The notes beneath the pieces were generated by a model. The model did no database searches. It was given only the letters and a program-made list of their open reading frames with translations, and was not told the DNA's origin. From Thalassobius sp. Cn5-15 (lineage in GTDB: Bacteria > Pseudomonadota > Alphaproteobacteria > Rhodobacterales > Rhodobacteraceae), in contig NZ_JAKRGF010000004.1 in assembly GCF_022347685.1 (NCBI RefSeq), positions 248,001 through 312,000 of the forward strand: DNA of 64,000 nucleotides, written 5' to 3'. Positions 33,896-42,719 of the stretch are shown one piece after another; the stretch's first letter is position 1, and each line of letters opens with the position of its first letter. The position numbers and the translations under genes are program-made.

Positions 33896-33905
33896 TTATC
33901 TATAA
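33896..33905. promoter_or_regulatory. BioR operator box (bioR autoregulation)
   Basis: TTATCTATAA, an exact BioR box, starting 3 bp upstream of the bioR start codon on the opposite face of the promoter. Confidence 0.87.
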
Positions 33906-34021
33906 TTTTTCCGATGCCATCCGGCAAGCACACAGATGATACTTATATGGGCGATTTTCCCCCTTTGCCCCACCGTCAACCTGTGGGAGGCTAAGCACAT
34001 AAAACACAAGGATTTCCGAGC

Positions 34022-34867
34022 ATGACAGACGACCGCCGCAACCCGCTGCGTGATGCGCATACAGATATCGAAACCAGCCACGAGGTGCCCGATACTCCGC
34101 AAACGCGGGCGCCGTCATATAAGCTGGCGTTCAATGACAATGATTTCCTCTGCCGCGAAGATCTGCGCCCTGTGCGCTTGCAATTGGAATTGCTGAAGCC
34201 GGAACTGTTGATGGATGAATATGGTGTCGATGGCACTGTTGTGTTGTTCGGCGGAGCGCGTATCCCGCGCCCTGAGGCAAAGGATCAGGCGCGCACCCAG
34301 ACCTTGGCGGATCTGTCGAAATACTATGATGAGGCGCGTGAATTCGCCCGGCTGATGACGCTGAAGGATCGCGAAACGGACCGTCATGACTATGTGGTCT
34401 GTACTGGCGGAGGCCCTGGCGTGATGGAGGCGGGAAACTTGGGCGCGCGTGATGCGGGGGGCGAATCTATCGGGCTCAACATTGTGCTGCCACATGAGCA
34501 GGCGCCCAATGAATATGTCTCACCAGACCTGTGCTTTAACTTCCACTATTTCGCCATTCGCAAAATGCATTTTCTTATGCGCGCCAAGGCGGTCACCGTT
34601 TTCCCCGGAGGTTTCGGCACGCTGGATGAACTGTTCGAGGCGCTGACGCTGATCCAGACGGGCCGCATGGCGCGGGTGCCGTTTCTGTTGTTCGGCGAAA
34701 GCTTCTGGCGGTCGATCATCAACTGGGAAGCGCTGTCCGAGGCGGGCACTATTTCTGCCGAGGATCTGGATCTGTTCCGGTTCGTCGAAACAGCGGCCGA
34801 GGCGGTCGAGGCGATCGAGACATGGGAAGGTGCGGGCACCACGCGGGATGCCATTCCGGGGCGGTAA
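34022..34867 (+). CDS. LOG-family protein (TIGR00730-type nucleotide 5'-monophosphate phosphoribohydrolase-like)
   Basis: The 281-aa Rossmann-fold protein has the LOG signature PGGFGTLDELFEAL and the phosphate-binding GGGPGVMEAGNLGARDAGG, both diagnostic of the family. LOG proteins cleave nucleoside 5'-monophosphates (AMP, cytokinin nucleotides) to base and ribose phosphate and are often misnamed lysine decarboxylases. An N-terminal extension of about 65 residues precedes the core. ATG 34022 has AAGGA about 9 nt upstream. It is divergent from bioR. Confidence 0.88.
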   Translation: MTDDRRNPLRDAHTDIETSHEVPDTPQTRAPSYKLAFNDNDFLCREDLRPVRLQLELLKPELLMDEYGVDGTVVLFGGARIPRPEAKDQARTQTLADLSKYYDEAREFARLMTLKDRETDRHDYVVCTGGGPGVMEAGNLGARDAGGESIGLNIVLPHEQAPNEYVSPDLCFNFHYFAIRKMHFLMRAKAVTVFPGGFGTLDELFEALTLIQTGRMARVPFLLFGESFWRSIINWEALSEAGTISAEDLDLFRFVETAAEAVEAIETWEGAGTTRDAIPGR

Positions 34868-34885
34868 GCCCCAGATGTATCTGGC

Positions 34886-35101
34886 TTACTGCATCAACTC
34901 ATGCGGCAGCTTGCAGATCTCTTTCTGTGAGCTGACGCTTTCCACCACCGCGCCGCGGGCGGTTTGGCGAATCTTGTATCCGTAGCCCATCAGGCGGTGT
35001 TTAAATTCGCGCAAGGACAGGGATTTGCGGCGCTCTTCGCGCAGCAATTCGATGACTGCGAGGGAGTGAAGCGGGTTCTTTTCAAAGGCACTGGTCAACA
35101 T
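34886..35101 (-). CDS. Small hypothetical protein
   Basis: The 71-aa protein begins MLTSAFEKNPLHSLAVIELL and is rich in basic residues (LREERRKSLSLREFKHRLMGYG). It resembles a helix-turn-helix or RNA-binding mini-protein in composition, but I recognise no family. ATG 35101 has GGAG about 10 nt upstream, while ATG 35119 has no RBS. It converges on the LOG gene with an 18-bp gap. Confidence 0.55.
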   Translation of the reverse strand: MLTSAFEKNPLHSLAVIELLREERRKSLSLREFKHRLMGYGYKIRQTARGAVVESVSSQKEICKLPHELMQ

Positions 35102-35201
35102 AACAACGATCTCCAACATGGGTTCACATGTTGAGTAGAGCGGATGTTTGGGCGTCTGCGCAGCCCTTCAAAACGGCGATTGATCAGGGCAAAGGGTGAT
35201 A

Positions 35202-35322
35202 GCTACCGCCAAAAGGCGGTAGCGGATGACGAATTCCCGGCTGGTTTCTAGGTGGGGAAATCAGGACTCTAGGCCCCAGAAAGGCCGCCGGTTTCGGTCG
35301 TTGCTTTGCGGCGCCCGAAACC
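35202..35322. repeat. Two hairpins downstream of rlmN
   Basis: GCTACCGCC-AAAA-GGCGGTAGC forms a perfect 9-bp hairpin (35202-35223). A second stem pairs GGTTTCG with CGAAACC around 35290-35322. They lie between the rlmN stop and the small gene at 35101. No T-tract follows either, so they may stabilise the rlmN message end. Confidence 0.45.
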
Positions 35323-35335
35323 AGCTTTCCCCCGA

Positions 35336-36529
35336 TTACCCGTTCAGACCGGCCTCTGCCTCGATCTGCTTGCGCGATTTGCGGGCGCGTTCGGTGGCCG
35401 ATTTCAGCTGACCACAGGCGGCCATGATGTCATCACCGCGGGTTTTGCGGATCGGGCTGGCGTAGCCTGCTTTGTAAATGATGTCTGCAAAGGCGCGAAT
35501 GCGGTTGTTCGAGGAGCATTTGTAGGGCGACCCGGGCCATTCGTTGAACGGGATCAGGTTGATCTTGGCTGGAATGTTATAGTCTTTCAGATATTTGATC
35601 AGACGATGTGCATCTGCATCGCTGTCGTTCACGCCATCCAGCATCACATATTCAAAGGTGATCCGCTCAGAATTCGACGCTTTGGGATATTCGGCCAGTG
35701 CTGTCAGCAATTCGTGGATGTTCCACTTCTTGTTGATCGGGACCAGCACGTCGCGGGTTTCATCCGTTGTTGCGTGGAAGCTGATCGCCAACAGGCAACC
35801 GATGTCCTGCGCGGTTTTCGCAATCTCGGACACCACTCCGGAGGTCGACAGGGTGATGCGACGACGGCTGAGGCTGATCCCCTCGCCGTCCATCGCGATC
35901 TTCATCGCGTCACGCACATTGTCGAAGTTATAAAGCGGCTCGCCCATGCCCATGAGCACGATGTTTGACAAAAGGCGCGGGCCAGCGTCGCCAGTGCCAA
36001 CACCGGGTTCGGGCCATTCGTCCAAATCGTCGCGCGCCATCATGATTTGGCCGACAATTTCGCCCGCAGTCAGGTTGCGCACCAGTTTCTGTGTGCCGGT
36101 GTGGCAGAAGGAACAGGTCAGCGTACAACCCACCTGCGACGACACACATAGCGTGCCGCGGCCTTCTTCGGGGATATAGACCACCTCGACCTCATGGCCG
36201 CCGGCGATGCGCACCAGATATTTGCGGGTGCCATCGGTCGACACCAGCTTGCTGACCACCTCAGGCACCTCGATGACGAAGTTTTCGGCCAATTTCGCAC
36301 GATAGGCTTTGGCCAGGTTGGTCATCTCGGCGAAATCACGCACGCCCCATTGGTAGACCCACTGCCAGATCTGATTGACCCGCATTTTGGCCTGTTTCTC
36401 AGGCGTTCCAATCTCGATCAACGCTTCGCGCAGACCGTTACGGGTCAGGCCGACGATGTTTTTCGGCCCCTCCGGCAATTTGCGGGGGAAGGTTTTCACA
36501 TCCTGAGTAATCGGTGCAGTGGCCGTCAT
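35336..36529 (-). CDS. rlmN: 23S rRNA (adenine2503-C2) and tRNA (adenine37-C2) methyltransferase
   Basis: RlmN is a radical SAM enzyme that methylates C2 of A2503 in 23S rRNA and A37 in some tRNAs. The 397-aa protein has the cluster motif [12 protein letters not shown] (C135, C139, C142), [25 protein letters not shown], and a C-terminal Cys in ACGQL that serves as the methyl-carrying thiol. The N-terminal helical domain begins [17 protein letters not shown] 36529 has AGGAAG nearby. Confidence 0.96.
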   Translation of the reverse strand: MTATAPITQDVKTFPRKLPEGPKNIVGLTRNGLREALIEIGTPEKQAKMRVNQIWQWVYQWGVRDFAEMTNLAKAYRAKLAENFVIEVPEVVSKLVSTDGTRKYLVRIAGGHEVEVVYIPEEGRGTLCVSSQVGCTLTCSFCHTGTQKLVRNLTAGEIVGQIMMARDDLDEWPEPGVGTGDAGPRLLSNIVLMGMGEPLYNFDNVRDAMKIAMDGEGISLSRRRITLSTSGVVSEIAKTAQDIGCLLAISFHATTDETRDVLVPINKKWNIHELLTALAEYPKASNSERITFEYVMLDGVNDSDADAHRLIKYLKDYNIPAKINLIPFNEWPGSPYKCSSNNRIRAFADIIYKAGYASPIRKTRGDDIMAACGQLKSATERARKSRKQIEAEAGLNG

Positions 36530-36657
36530 ATCGCGCTTCCTAAATGGGATGAACGCGTCTCATACAGGATTCGGGACAAATTGCCAAAGCCTATGTGCGA
36601 TAGGCTTTGGCCTTGCATGGCAGCTATGCGCCCGCTTGGGTGAGCATGGGGCAGCGA

Positions 36658-37716
36658 TCAGCCGTAGAGCTGACGCGCCTGCGCGAAGCTCAGCAAACGT
36701 TGGGTTTTGTCGTCCCACAGGTGCAGGCGAGCGTTTACCAGACTTTCGCGGATGTTCATCCGGTTGATCTTGGCCAGTTCTGCGTGATCCTTCAGCACCT
36801 CCGGCAAGCGGTAGAAGGGAATGCGGCTATAGACGTGATGCACATGATGAATGCCTATGTTCGCACTGAACCATTGCAGCACTTTGGGCAGTACATAGTA
36901 GGACGACCCGTACAGTGCTGCATGTTGCATGTGCCAGTCGCTGTCTGGCGCCCATTGGGTGCATTCAAACTGGTGCTGCACATAGAAGAGCCACATGCCT
37001 GCGGTGGCAGCAATCAGGATGGAGGGTAGCGCGATCAGCAACAGAGGCGCCAAACCGCCAAAATACCAGATCGCTCCGAACAGCACGACGATAGACAGGT
37101 TGGTGGTCATCGCTGACATCCAATAGCGGCGCTGGTTCATCAGCCCAAGAGGCAGACGGTTTTGTAGGAAGAACAGGTAGCCGGGGCCAAAGCCGAACAG
37201 CACAATAGGATTGCGATAGAGGCGGTAGCGCAGTTGCCCCCATTTAGACAGTGCCTGATATTCCTCGACGGTCTTGGTGTGGATATCGCCCATGCCGCGA
37301 CGGTCCAGATTGCCTGCGGTGCCGTGATGGGCGGCGTGGGTGCGGCGCCAGACATCATAAGGCGTCAGGGTGAGAACACCGAGGACACGGCCGGTCCAGT
37401 CGCTGAGATGACGGTTGGCAAACAGCGCGCCGTGGCCGCAATCATGCTGAATCGCAAAGAGGCGCAGTAGGAACAGTGCGTTCACAGCCCCCAAAGCAAA
37501 GGCCGCAAGGTAACTATAGCCGCTGACCCACCATGCCAGCGCCCAGATTGCCAGAAACGGTAACAGGGTGATCGCCACCTCTGTCAAGCTGCGGCGGGTA
37601 CTGGGATCGCGGTAGCGGGCCATGATGCGGACCCATTTCTGGGCGTCGCTTTTGGCAGCTTGGGTTGTTGTAGGTGCGATGTGCGCGGGGGATGCGAGTG
37701 TTCCGTCTGGTGCCAT
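36658..37716 (-). CDS. Fatty acid desaturase
   Basis: The 352-aa membrane enzyme has the three His boxes of membrane-bound diiron desaturases: HDCGH (91-95), HAAHH (127-131) and HHVHH near residue 295. Four or more hydrophobic helices flank them. Acyl-lipid desaturases of this class add double bonds to membrane fatty acids; the position cannot be predicted from sequence. ATG 37716 follows GAAGG. There is no operon partner and no sign of regulation beyond a terminator downstream of the gene upstream of it. Confidence 0.92.
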   Translation of the reverse strand: MAPDGTLASPAHIAPTTTQAAKSDAQKWVRIMARYRDPSTRRSLTEVAITLLPFLAIWALAWWVSGYSYLAAFALGAVNALFLLRLFAIQHDCGHGALFANRHLSDWTGRVLGVLTLTPYDVWRRTHAAHHGTAGNLDRRGMGDIHTKTVEEYQALSKWGQLRYRLYRNPIVLFGFGPGYLFFLQNRLPLGLMNQRRYWMSAMTTNLSIVVLFGAIWYFGGLAPLLLIALPSILIAATAGMWLFYVQHQFECTQWAPDSDWHMQHAALYGSSYYVLPKVLQWFSANIGIHHVHHVYSRIPFYRLPEVLKDHAELAKINRMNIRESLVNARLHLWDDKTQRLLSFAQARQLYG

Positions 37717-37792
37717 TGGCCTTCGTTCTTCTGTCGTTCAATCCGGCATAGACCAGTGTCGGTGATCTGCAAGGAAATAGTGACGTAAGGGC

Positions 37793-37830
37793 AAAAATAA
37801 ACCCCGCTTTCTCTTGGGAAGGCGGGGTTG
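37793..37830 (-). terminator. Rho-independent terminator of the IalB-family gene
   Basis: AACCCCGC and GCGGGGTT form a perfect 8-bp stem with a 14-nt loop, followed on the minus strand by TATTTTTGCC. It lies 26 nt after the stop of the IalB-family gene. Confidence 0.85.
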
Positions 37831-37855
37831 AAATATTTCTGCAACGCTGTGCTGT

Positions 37856-38389
37856 TTATTTGCAGCGCGTTTGTGCTTCTTCGATCGCGGCGGTGAAGCC
37901 GGACAGCGAAAACGTGTCTTTGGTGGTGGTGCGGCTGCGTTGGGACAGGCCGGTCACCGTGGCGCTACGACCACGTTTCAGCGCAGCGATGATTTTGGCA
38001 TCATCTGCGGCGCTTTCGGCCCAGGCCCATTCGCCTTGGCTGAATAGCTTGAATTCGTTGCCATCGATATTGACGGTCACGGGCACACCGGAAGCAAAGC
38101 CATAGCCGCCGGTAAAGGCCAGCTGGCCGGTCACGCCAGATCCGGGACGGTAGAAGGCCATCAACAGGATGTCGCCGCGTTTTACCGAAACAATGCGGCC
38201 TTCGCGGGTGTTGACTGTCTCTTTCGGTGCGGCAACAGCCCAGCATTCTTTGGGATTGCTGTCCTCAAACACGCTCCAGTCTGTTTTAGTCGCCACCTCA
38301 TTGGTGCTGCTTGCCTGCGCCACTGCGGTGCCAGCGGTCGCCAGCGTCATAGCCACCGCAATCAATCCATGCGCAATACGGGATACCAT
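37856..38389 (-). CDS. Invasion-associated locus B (IalB) family protein
   Basis: The 177-aa secreted protein has a signal peptide (residues 1-24, ending GTAVAQA) and then the IalB core: DWSVFEDSNPKECWAVAAPKE near residue 38, GDILLMAFYRPGSG, and the C-terminal SLSGFTAAIEEAQTRCK. Two Cys residues (in KECW and TRCK) probably form a disulfide. IalB proteins are named from Bartonella but are widespread in non-pathogenic alphaproteobacteria, where their role is not known. It is divergent from the asparaginase gene. Confidence 0.9.
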   Translation of the reverse strand: MVSRIAHGLIAVAMTLATAGTAVAQASSTNEVATKTDWSVFEDSNPKECWAVAAPKETVNTREGRIVSVKRGDILLMAFYRPGSGVTGQLAFTGGYGFASGVPVTVNIDGNEFKLFSQGEWAWAESAADDAKIIAALKRGRSATVTGLSQRSRTTTKDTFSLSGFTAAIEEAQTRCK

Positions 38390-38570
38390 CTAATCCAGCC
38401 TCCAGCTGTTCTTGCCTCAAATTGGGTTCTGCCTGTCCCACCCCAGCTTGGGCTGGCGTTTTCTCGTGGAAACGGGCACATCTGTCTCGACAGTGCTACA
38501 TTAGCGCAAAAGTCGCCAGCAACGAAAGGCCGATTGGCGGATTTTCGCGAAACATCGAGGAGAGCAAGAG

Positions 38571-39572
38571 ATGACAGCAGCAGTGCCCTTGGTTGAGGTC
38601 TGGCGCGGCACCTTTCTGGAGAGCCTGCACAGCGGTCACGCGGTGATTTGCGGTGCGGATGGTCAGATTGTTGAGGCTTGGGGCGATCCTCATGCGGTGG
38701 TGTTGCCGCGTTCGTCGTCAAAGATGCTGCAGGCGCTGCCCCTGGTGGAAAGTGGTGCAGCGGACGCGCGTGGGCTGACAGCCGCTCATCTGGCGTTGGC
38801 CTGTGCATCCCACAACGGTGCTCCGATCCATGTGGAGCGGGTGAATAGCTGGCTGGCAGGCATTGGCTGCGGTGATGATGATTTCCGCTGCGGCCCGCAG
38901 GAAAGCCGTGATGAAGCACTGCGTATTCAGATGATCCGCGACGGGGAAACGGCCTGTCGGGTGCACAATAACTGCTCCGGCAAACATGCGGGCTTCTTGA
39001 CGCTGAGCCAGCATTTGGGTGGCGGCGCGGAATATTGTCAGATTGACCATCCGGTACAGCAAGCCTGTTTGGCCGCCTTTGAAGAGGTGACCGGTGAAAC
39101 CAGTCCCGGTTTCGGCATTGATGGCTGTTCAGCACCGAACCACACTGCGACCCTACATGGCATTGCCCGTGCGATGGCGTTTTTCGCTGCGGCCGAGGAG
39201 GGGGGCGATCGCCGTCAGAATGCAGCTGCCCGCTTGCGGGATGCAATGGTGACCTATCCTGAGCTGGTTGCGGGTGAGGGGCGCGCCTGCACTGAGCTGA
39301 TGCGCGCCTGTGACGGTCGAGTGGCGCTGAAAACCGGTGCGGAGGCATTTTTCATCGCCATCATTCCAGAAATGAAGCTGGGTGTCGCCCTGAAGATTAT
39401 CGACGGTTCGACCCGTGGGGCAGAGGCAGCGATTGCGGCAATACTTGTTCGGCTTGGGCTGTTGGATGCGCATCATCCGGCGGCGCAGAAGTTCATGACG
39501 CCAGCGATTCGCAATTGGGATGGATTGGTGACCGGCGCGATCCGCCCAACACGTGCATTGCAATTCGCCTGA
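38571..39572 (+). CDS. Asparaginase, Rhizobium etli type II-like family
   Basis: The 333-aa protein belongs to the asparaginase family related to the R. etli thermolabile enzyme, not to the E. coli type I/II group. The Ser/Lys active-site region is visible in VLPRSSSKMLQALPL near residue 45, with NCSGKHAGFL, FGIDGCSAPN and KTGAEAFF further on. The likely reaction is hydrolysis of asparagine to aspartate and ammonia. GAGGAGAGCAAGAG lies just before ATG 38571. It is divergent from the IalB gene and followed by a hairpin terminator. Confidence 0.88.
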   Translation: MTAAVPLVEVWRGTFLESLHSGHAVICGADGQIVEAWGDPHAVVLPRSSSKMLQALPLVESGAADARGLTAAHLALACASHNGAPIHVERVNSWLAGIGCGDDDFRCGPQESRDEALRIQMIRDGETACRVHNNCSGKHAGFLTLSQHLGGGAEYCQIDHPVQQACLAAFEEVTGETSPGFGIDGCSAPNHTATLHGIARAMAFFAAAEEGGDRRQNAAARLRDAMVTYPELVAGEGRACTELMRACDGRVALKTGAEAFFIAIIPEMKLGVALKIIDGSTRGAEAAIAAILVRLGLLDAHHPAAQKFMTPAIRNWDGLVTGAIRPTRALQFA

Positions 39573-39617
39573 GCTGGCCCGCCTGCCGCGGCGAGAGTAT
39601 TTTCAGCCTCATTGAAG

Positions 39618-39649
39618 GGGCGCGTCCTGTTTGGGGCGCGCCCGTTTCG
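39618..39649. terminator. Terminator between the asparaginase gene and rppH
   Basis: GGGCGCG (39619-39625) and CGCGCCC (39638-39644) pair with a 12-nt loop, followed by GTTTCG on the + strand. It lies 46 nt after the asparaginase stop and just beyond the rppH stop on the other strand, so it may serve both. Confidence 0.6.
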
Positions 39650-39651
39650 TG

Positions 39652-40134
39652 TCACAGATGATCTGCGAAGGCGTCGAGGACGCGACTATAGACGTCGCGC
39701 TTGAACGGCACGATGCTGTCGACCAGTTGATCGACCGGCAGCCAGCGCCATTGGGCAAATTCTGGATGATCGGTTTCGATGTTCACGTCACTGTCCTGAC
39801 CGGTGAAACGCATCAGGAACCATTTTTGTTCTTGGCCGCGGTAGCGGCCTTTCCAGACGCGCGGCACCAGATCGTGCGGCAGATCATAGGGCAGCCAGTC
39901 GGCGCTCTCGGCGATGACTTCGGCTTTGTCGGCTGTGACACCGGTTTCTTCCCACAGCTCGCGTAGGGCGGCGTCACGGGGATTTTCGCCCTCATCCACG
40001 CCGCCTTGGGGCATCTGCCAGGCAGGGCCGGGGTTGTCGAGGCGCTGACCGACAAAGACATGGCCGTCCGAGTTGACCAGCATGACGCCGACGCAAGGGC
40101 GGTAGGGAAGCTTGGCGATTTCTTCGGGTGTCAT
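39652..40134 (-). CDS. rppH: RNA pyrophosphohydrolase, Nudix
   Basis: RppH removes pyrophosphate from the 5' triphosphate end of RNA, a first step of RNA decay. The 160-aa protein has the Nudix box [23 protein letters not shown] (residues 43-65, with the catalytic Glu residues) after AWQMPQ, the RppH-type lead-in. It lies downstream of ctpA on the same strand, about 110 bp away, with a strong terminator in between. ATG 40134 has AAGGA about 8 nt upstream. Confidence 0.94.
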   Translation of the reverse strand: MTPEEIAKLPYRPCVGVMLVNSDGHVFVGQRLDNPGPAWQMPQGGVDEGENPRDAALRELWEETGVTADKAEVIAESADWLPYDLPHDLVPRVWKGRYRGQEQKWFLMRFTGQDSDVNIETDHPEFAQWRWLPVDQLVDSIVPFKRDVYSRVLDAFADHL

Positions 40135-40189
40135 CTGTGGATCCTTTGCGGCTGATCGGAGGGCGGCGCGTTTCGCCCTGATCTAAATG

Positions 40190-40219
40190 AAAAAGCCCCC
40201 GGGGGAAACCGGGGGCTTT
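40190..40219 (-). terminator. Rho-independent terminator of the ctpA operon
   Basis: AAAGCCCCCGG and CCGGGGGCTTT form an 11-bp stem (40192-40202 with 40209-40219). On the minus strand it is followed by a T-tract (CTTTTTCATTT). It lies about 25 nt after the ctpA stop. Confidence 0.9.
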
Positions 40220-40241
40220 GGATCGCAGGCATGGGGGTGGC

Positions 40242-41576
40242 TTACTCTTTCGGACCCAGAGCCGACAGGCCGCGCAGCAGGTCGATGGCATAGGCCAGCT
40301 GGTAGTCGTCTTCGCGCAGTTTGGCGGCCTCTTCGGCCTTGGCGCGTTCGTCTTCGATCTGCTGGATCTCATCCTCGGACAGCGAGTCGTTGGAAAGCGA
40401 GCCGCGCAGGTCCGCCTCGGACCGGTTGTTGCGTGCGTTCTCCTCCTCTTCCTCGGCGTTGGGGCGACGGCGGGGTTGTTCGACCACAATGTCGGGCGAC
40501 ACACCTAGGTTCTGGATCGAACGGCCCGACGGTGTGTAGTAGCGCGCGGTTGTCAGGCGCATGGCCCCGTTGGAGCGCAGCGGCATCACGGTTTGAACCG
40601 ATCCTTTGCCGAAGCTCTTGGTGCCCACCACGATAGCACGGCGGTGATCCTGCAGTGCACCGGCCACAATTTCCGAGGCAGAGGCAGAGCCGCCGTTGAT
40701 CAGCACCACAATCGGTTTGCCTTCGGCCAGATCGCCAGACTTGGCGTTGTAGCGTTCGCCCTCACCGGGGTTGCGGCCACGGGTTGAAACAATCTCGCCA
40801 CTTTCAAGGAAGGCGTCGGAGACGCGGATCGCTTGTGTCAGCAGGCCACCTGGGTTGTTGCGCAGATCCAGCACGATGCCGCTCACCGCGTCCAGGCCGC
40901 CGATTTCCTCTGCCGCGTCCTCAAGACCTGATTTCAGGTTGGGGAAGGTCTGATCGTTAAAGGTGGTGACGCGCAGCACAACGGTGTTTCCTTCCGTACG
41001 GGTGCGTACGGCGGTCAGTTTGATAGTGTCGCGGATGATCGAGATGTCGAAGGGTTCCGGTTCGCCCTCACGCACCACGGTGATGATGGTTTCGCTGCCC
41101 ACCGGGCCGCGCATCAGTTCGACCGCTTCGTCCAGTTGCAGGCCCAGAAGGGTTTCGCCATCCACATGGGTGATGAAGTCGCCGGCCTCAACACCTGCTT
41201 CACTGGCAGGTGTGCCATCGATGGGGGAGACGACTTTGACGAAGCCCTCTTCCTGCGTGACTTCGATGCCCAGACCGCCGAACTCGCCACGGGTTTGGAC
41301 CCGCATATCCGCCGCATCGTCTGGCGACAGGTAGGAGGAGTGCGGATCAAGCGAGGTCAGCATGCCGTTGATGGCTGCTTCGATCAGGTCCTTCTCATCC
41401 ACTTCTTCGACGTATTGGGCGCGGATACGCTCAAAAATATCGCCAAACAGGTCCAGCTGTTCATAGACATTTGTCTGTGCGGTGTTTTCCTGTGCCAGCA
41501 GCGGGCCGGTCACCTGCGTGGTGGCAATCACCCCAGCCAGAGTGCCGCCCAACGCGGCCATCACGAATCTCTTCAT
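40242..41576 (-). CDS. ctpA: Carboxyl-terminal processing protease, S41 family
   Basis: CtpA cleaves C-terminal ends of periplasmic substrates. The 444-aa protein has a signal peptide (to about LLAQ), a PDZ domain (GEFGGLGIEV... PASEAGVEAGDFITHVDGE), and the S41 core with the Ser nucleophile in NGGSASASEIVAGALQDH and the Lys of the dyad in GTKSFGKGSVQ. A Glu/Arg-rich tail follows. It sits 3 nt downstream of envC and is part of the gpmI-envC-ctpA operon, the usual rhodobacterial layout. AAGGA lies 9 nt before ATG 41576. Confidence 0.95.
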   Translation of the reverse strand: MKRFVMAALGGTLAGVIATTQVTGPLLAQENTAQTNVYEQLDLFGDIFERIRAQYVEEVDEKDLIEAAINGMLTSLDPHSSYLSPDDAADMRVQTRGEFGGLGIEVTQEEGFVKVVSPIDGTPASEAGVEAGDFITHVDGETLLGLQLDEAVELMRGPVGSETIITVVREGEPEPFDISIIRDTIKLTAVRTRTEGNTVVLRVTTFNDQTFPNLKSGLEDAAEEIGGLDAVSGIVLDLRNNPGGLLTQAIRVSDAFLESGEIVSTRGRNPGEGERYNAKSGDLAEGKPIVVLINGGSASASEIVAGALQDHRRAIVVGTKSFGKGSVQTVMPLRSNGAMRLTTARYYTPSGRSIQNLGVSPDIVVEQPRRRPNAEEEEENARNNRSEADLRGSLSNDSLSEDEIQQIEDERAKAEEAAKLREDDYQLAYAIDLLRGLSALGPKE

Positions 41577-41579
41577 CGG

Positions 41580-42719
41580 TTAGTTGTCCTTCCCGGTTGC
41601 GAACCACGCGACCGGGTCGACCGGGGCGTTGTTTTCTCTGACCTCTATATAGAGCGTTTCTGAGGCGGCAGTTCCACCCCCCTCACTAGCCTGTGACACA
41701 ATCGTGCCGATTTGTGCGGCCTCACCGCCCATCAGGCCGACCGGGCTGCCCGATGGCAGCACCTGTCCGGCGCTGCCATAGACCTGATCAAGGCCTGCCA
41801 GCACCAACAGCAGATCCGCCTGCGGTTCCAGAATCACCACATTGCCGTAATCCAGAAGTGGGCCAAGGTAGCGAATGGTGGCTGCCGTCGGCGTGGTCAC
41901 CAATGCACGCGGACGGGTGGCCATGATCAGACCGGGGCGTTTGATGCCGGCGGCGTCCGCTTCACCGGCACGGCGCAGGATGGTGCCCTGAACGGGCATT
42001 GGCAGATTGCCCTTACGGTGGGAAATATCGGGCAGTGATCCGGGCGCTTCACCTTCGGCAATTTCGCTGAGGCCAGAGGCAAATCCTTCCAGCGTTTCGG
42101 TCGATGCGATGAGGATCGCTGTTTTCACCGGATCCTCGGTAAAGCGGCGGGGCAGGTTGGTGCGATCCGAAATGGCTTGGCTCAGGTCTGTGCGTGCTTG
42201 TTGCACGCCGTCCAGACCGCGCGACAGGGTATCGACCGCGTTTTCCTGCAGGCCGCGCAGCATGGCGACCTCTTCCAATTTTTCACGCAATGCCGTGGCG
42301 CGGTCTGTTAGTGCGGGCGTCACATCGGCCAACAACATGCCGGATCGCGCGGTGCCAGTAGGCCCGTCGGGGTGTAGCGCCAGCACCGGATCAGGGGTCG
42401 CGGCGATGGATTGCAAAACGCCAAGGAGCTGCGCCACTTCTGCTTCGCGCGATTGCAGTTCCGTCGACAGCTGTGCCTCGCGCAGGGAAACACGACGCAG
42501 ACCTTCGCGCATCGCTTCCAGCCCGTCCTCATAGGCGCGCAGGGTTTCAGACAGCGCTTTTACCCGATCACGGGCTTTGTCGGCGCGCGCCAATGCCTGC
42601 CCCGCCTGGTCCAGACGGGCCGCAGCAGCCTCTGCCAAGGTAGCGGGATCGGTGGTCTGGGCCACTGCCAAGGGCGCGAGGCCCATCAGGCAGAGGGAGA
42701 GGAGCGCGGTGCGGATCAT
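41580..42719 (-). CDS. Murein hydrolase activator EnvC-family protein (M23/LytM)
   Basis: The 379-aa protein has a signal peptide (to about AVAQ), a long coiled coil (residues about 28-215, Ala/Arg/Glu-rich), and a C-terminal LytM-like domain. In the LytM part (ILRRAGEADAAGIKRPGLIMATRP to the end) I do not find the HxxxD and HxH zinc motifs of active M23 peptidases, so it is degenerate, as in EnvC. EnvC activates amidases that split the septum. It overlaps the gpmI stop by 4 nt (ATGA) and precedes ctpA. Confidence 0.88.
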   Translation of the reverse strand: MIRTALLSLCLMGLAPLAVAQTTDPATLAEAAAARLDQAGQALARADKARDRVKALSETLRAYEDGLEAMREGLRRVSLREAQLSTELQSREAEVAQLLGVLQSIAATPDPVLALHPDGPTGTARSGMLLADVTPALTDRATALREKLEEVAMLRGLQENAVDTLSRGLDGVQQARTDLSQAISDRTNLPRRFTEDPVKTAILIASTETLEGFASGLSEIAEGEAPGSLPDISHRKGNLPMPVQGTILRRAGEADAAGIKRPGLIMATRPRALVTTPTAATIRYLGPLLDYGNVVILEPQADLLLVLAGLDQVYGSAGQVLPSGSPVGLMGGEAAQIGTIVSQASEGGGTAASETLYIEVRENNAPVDPVAWFATGKDN

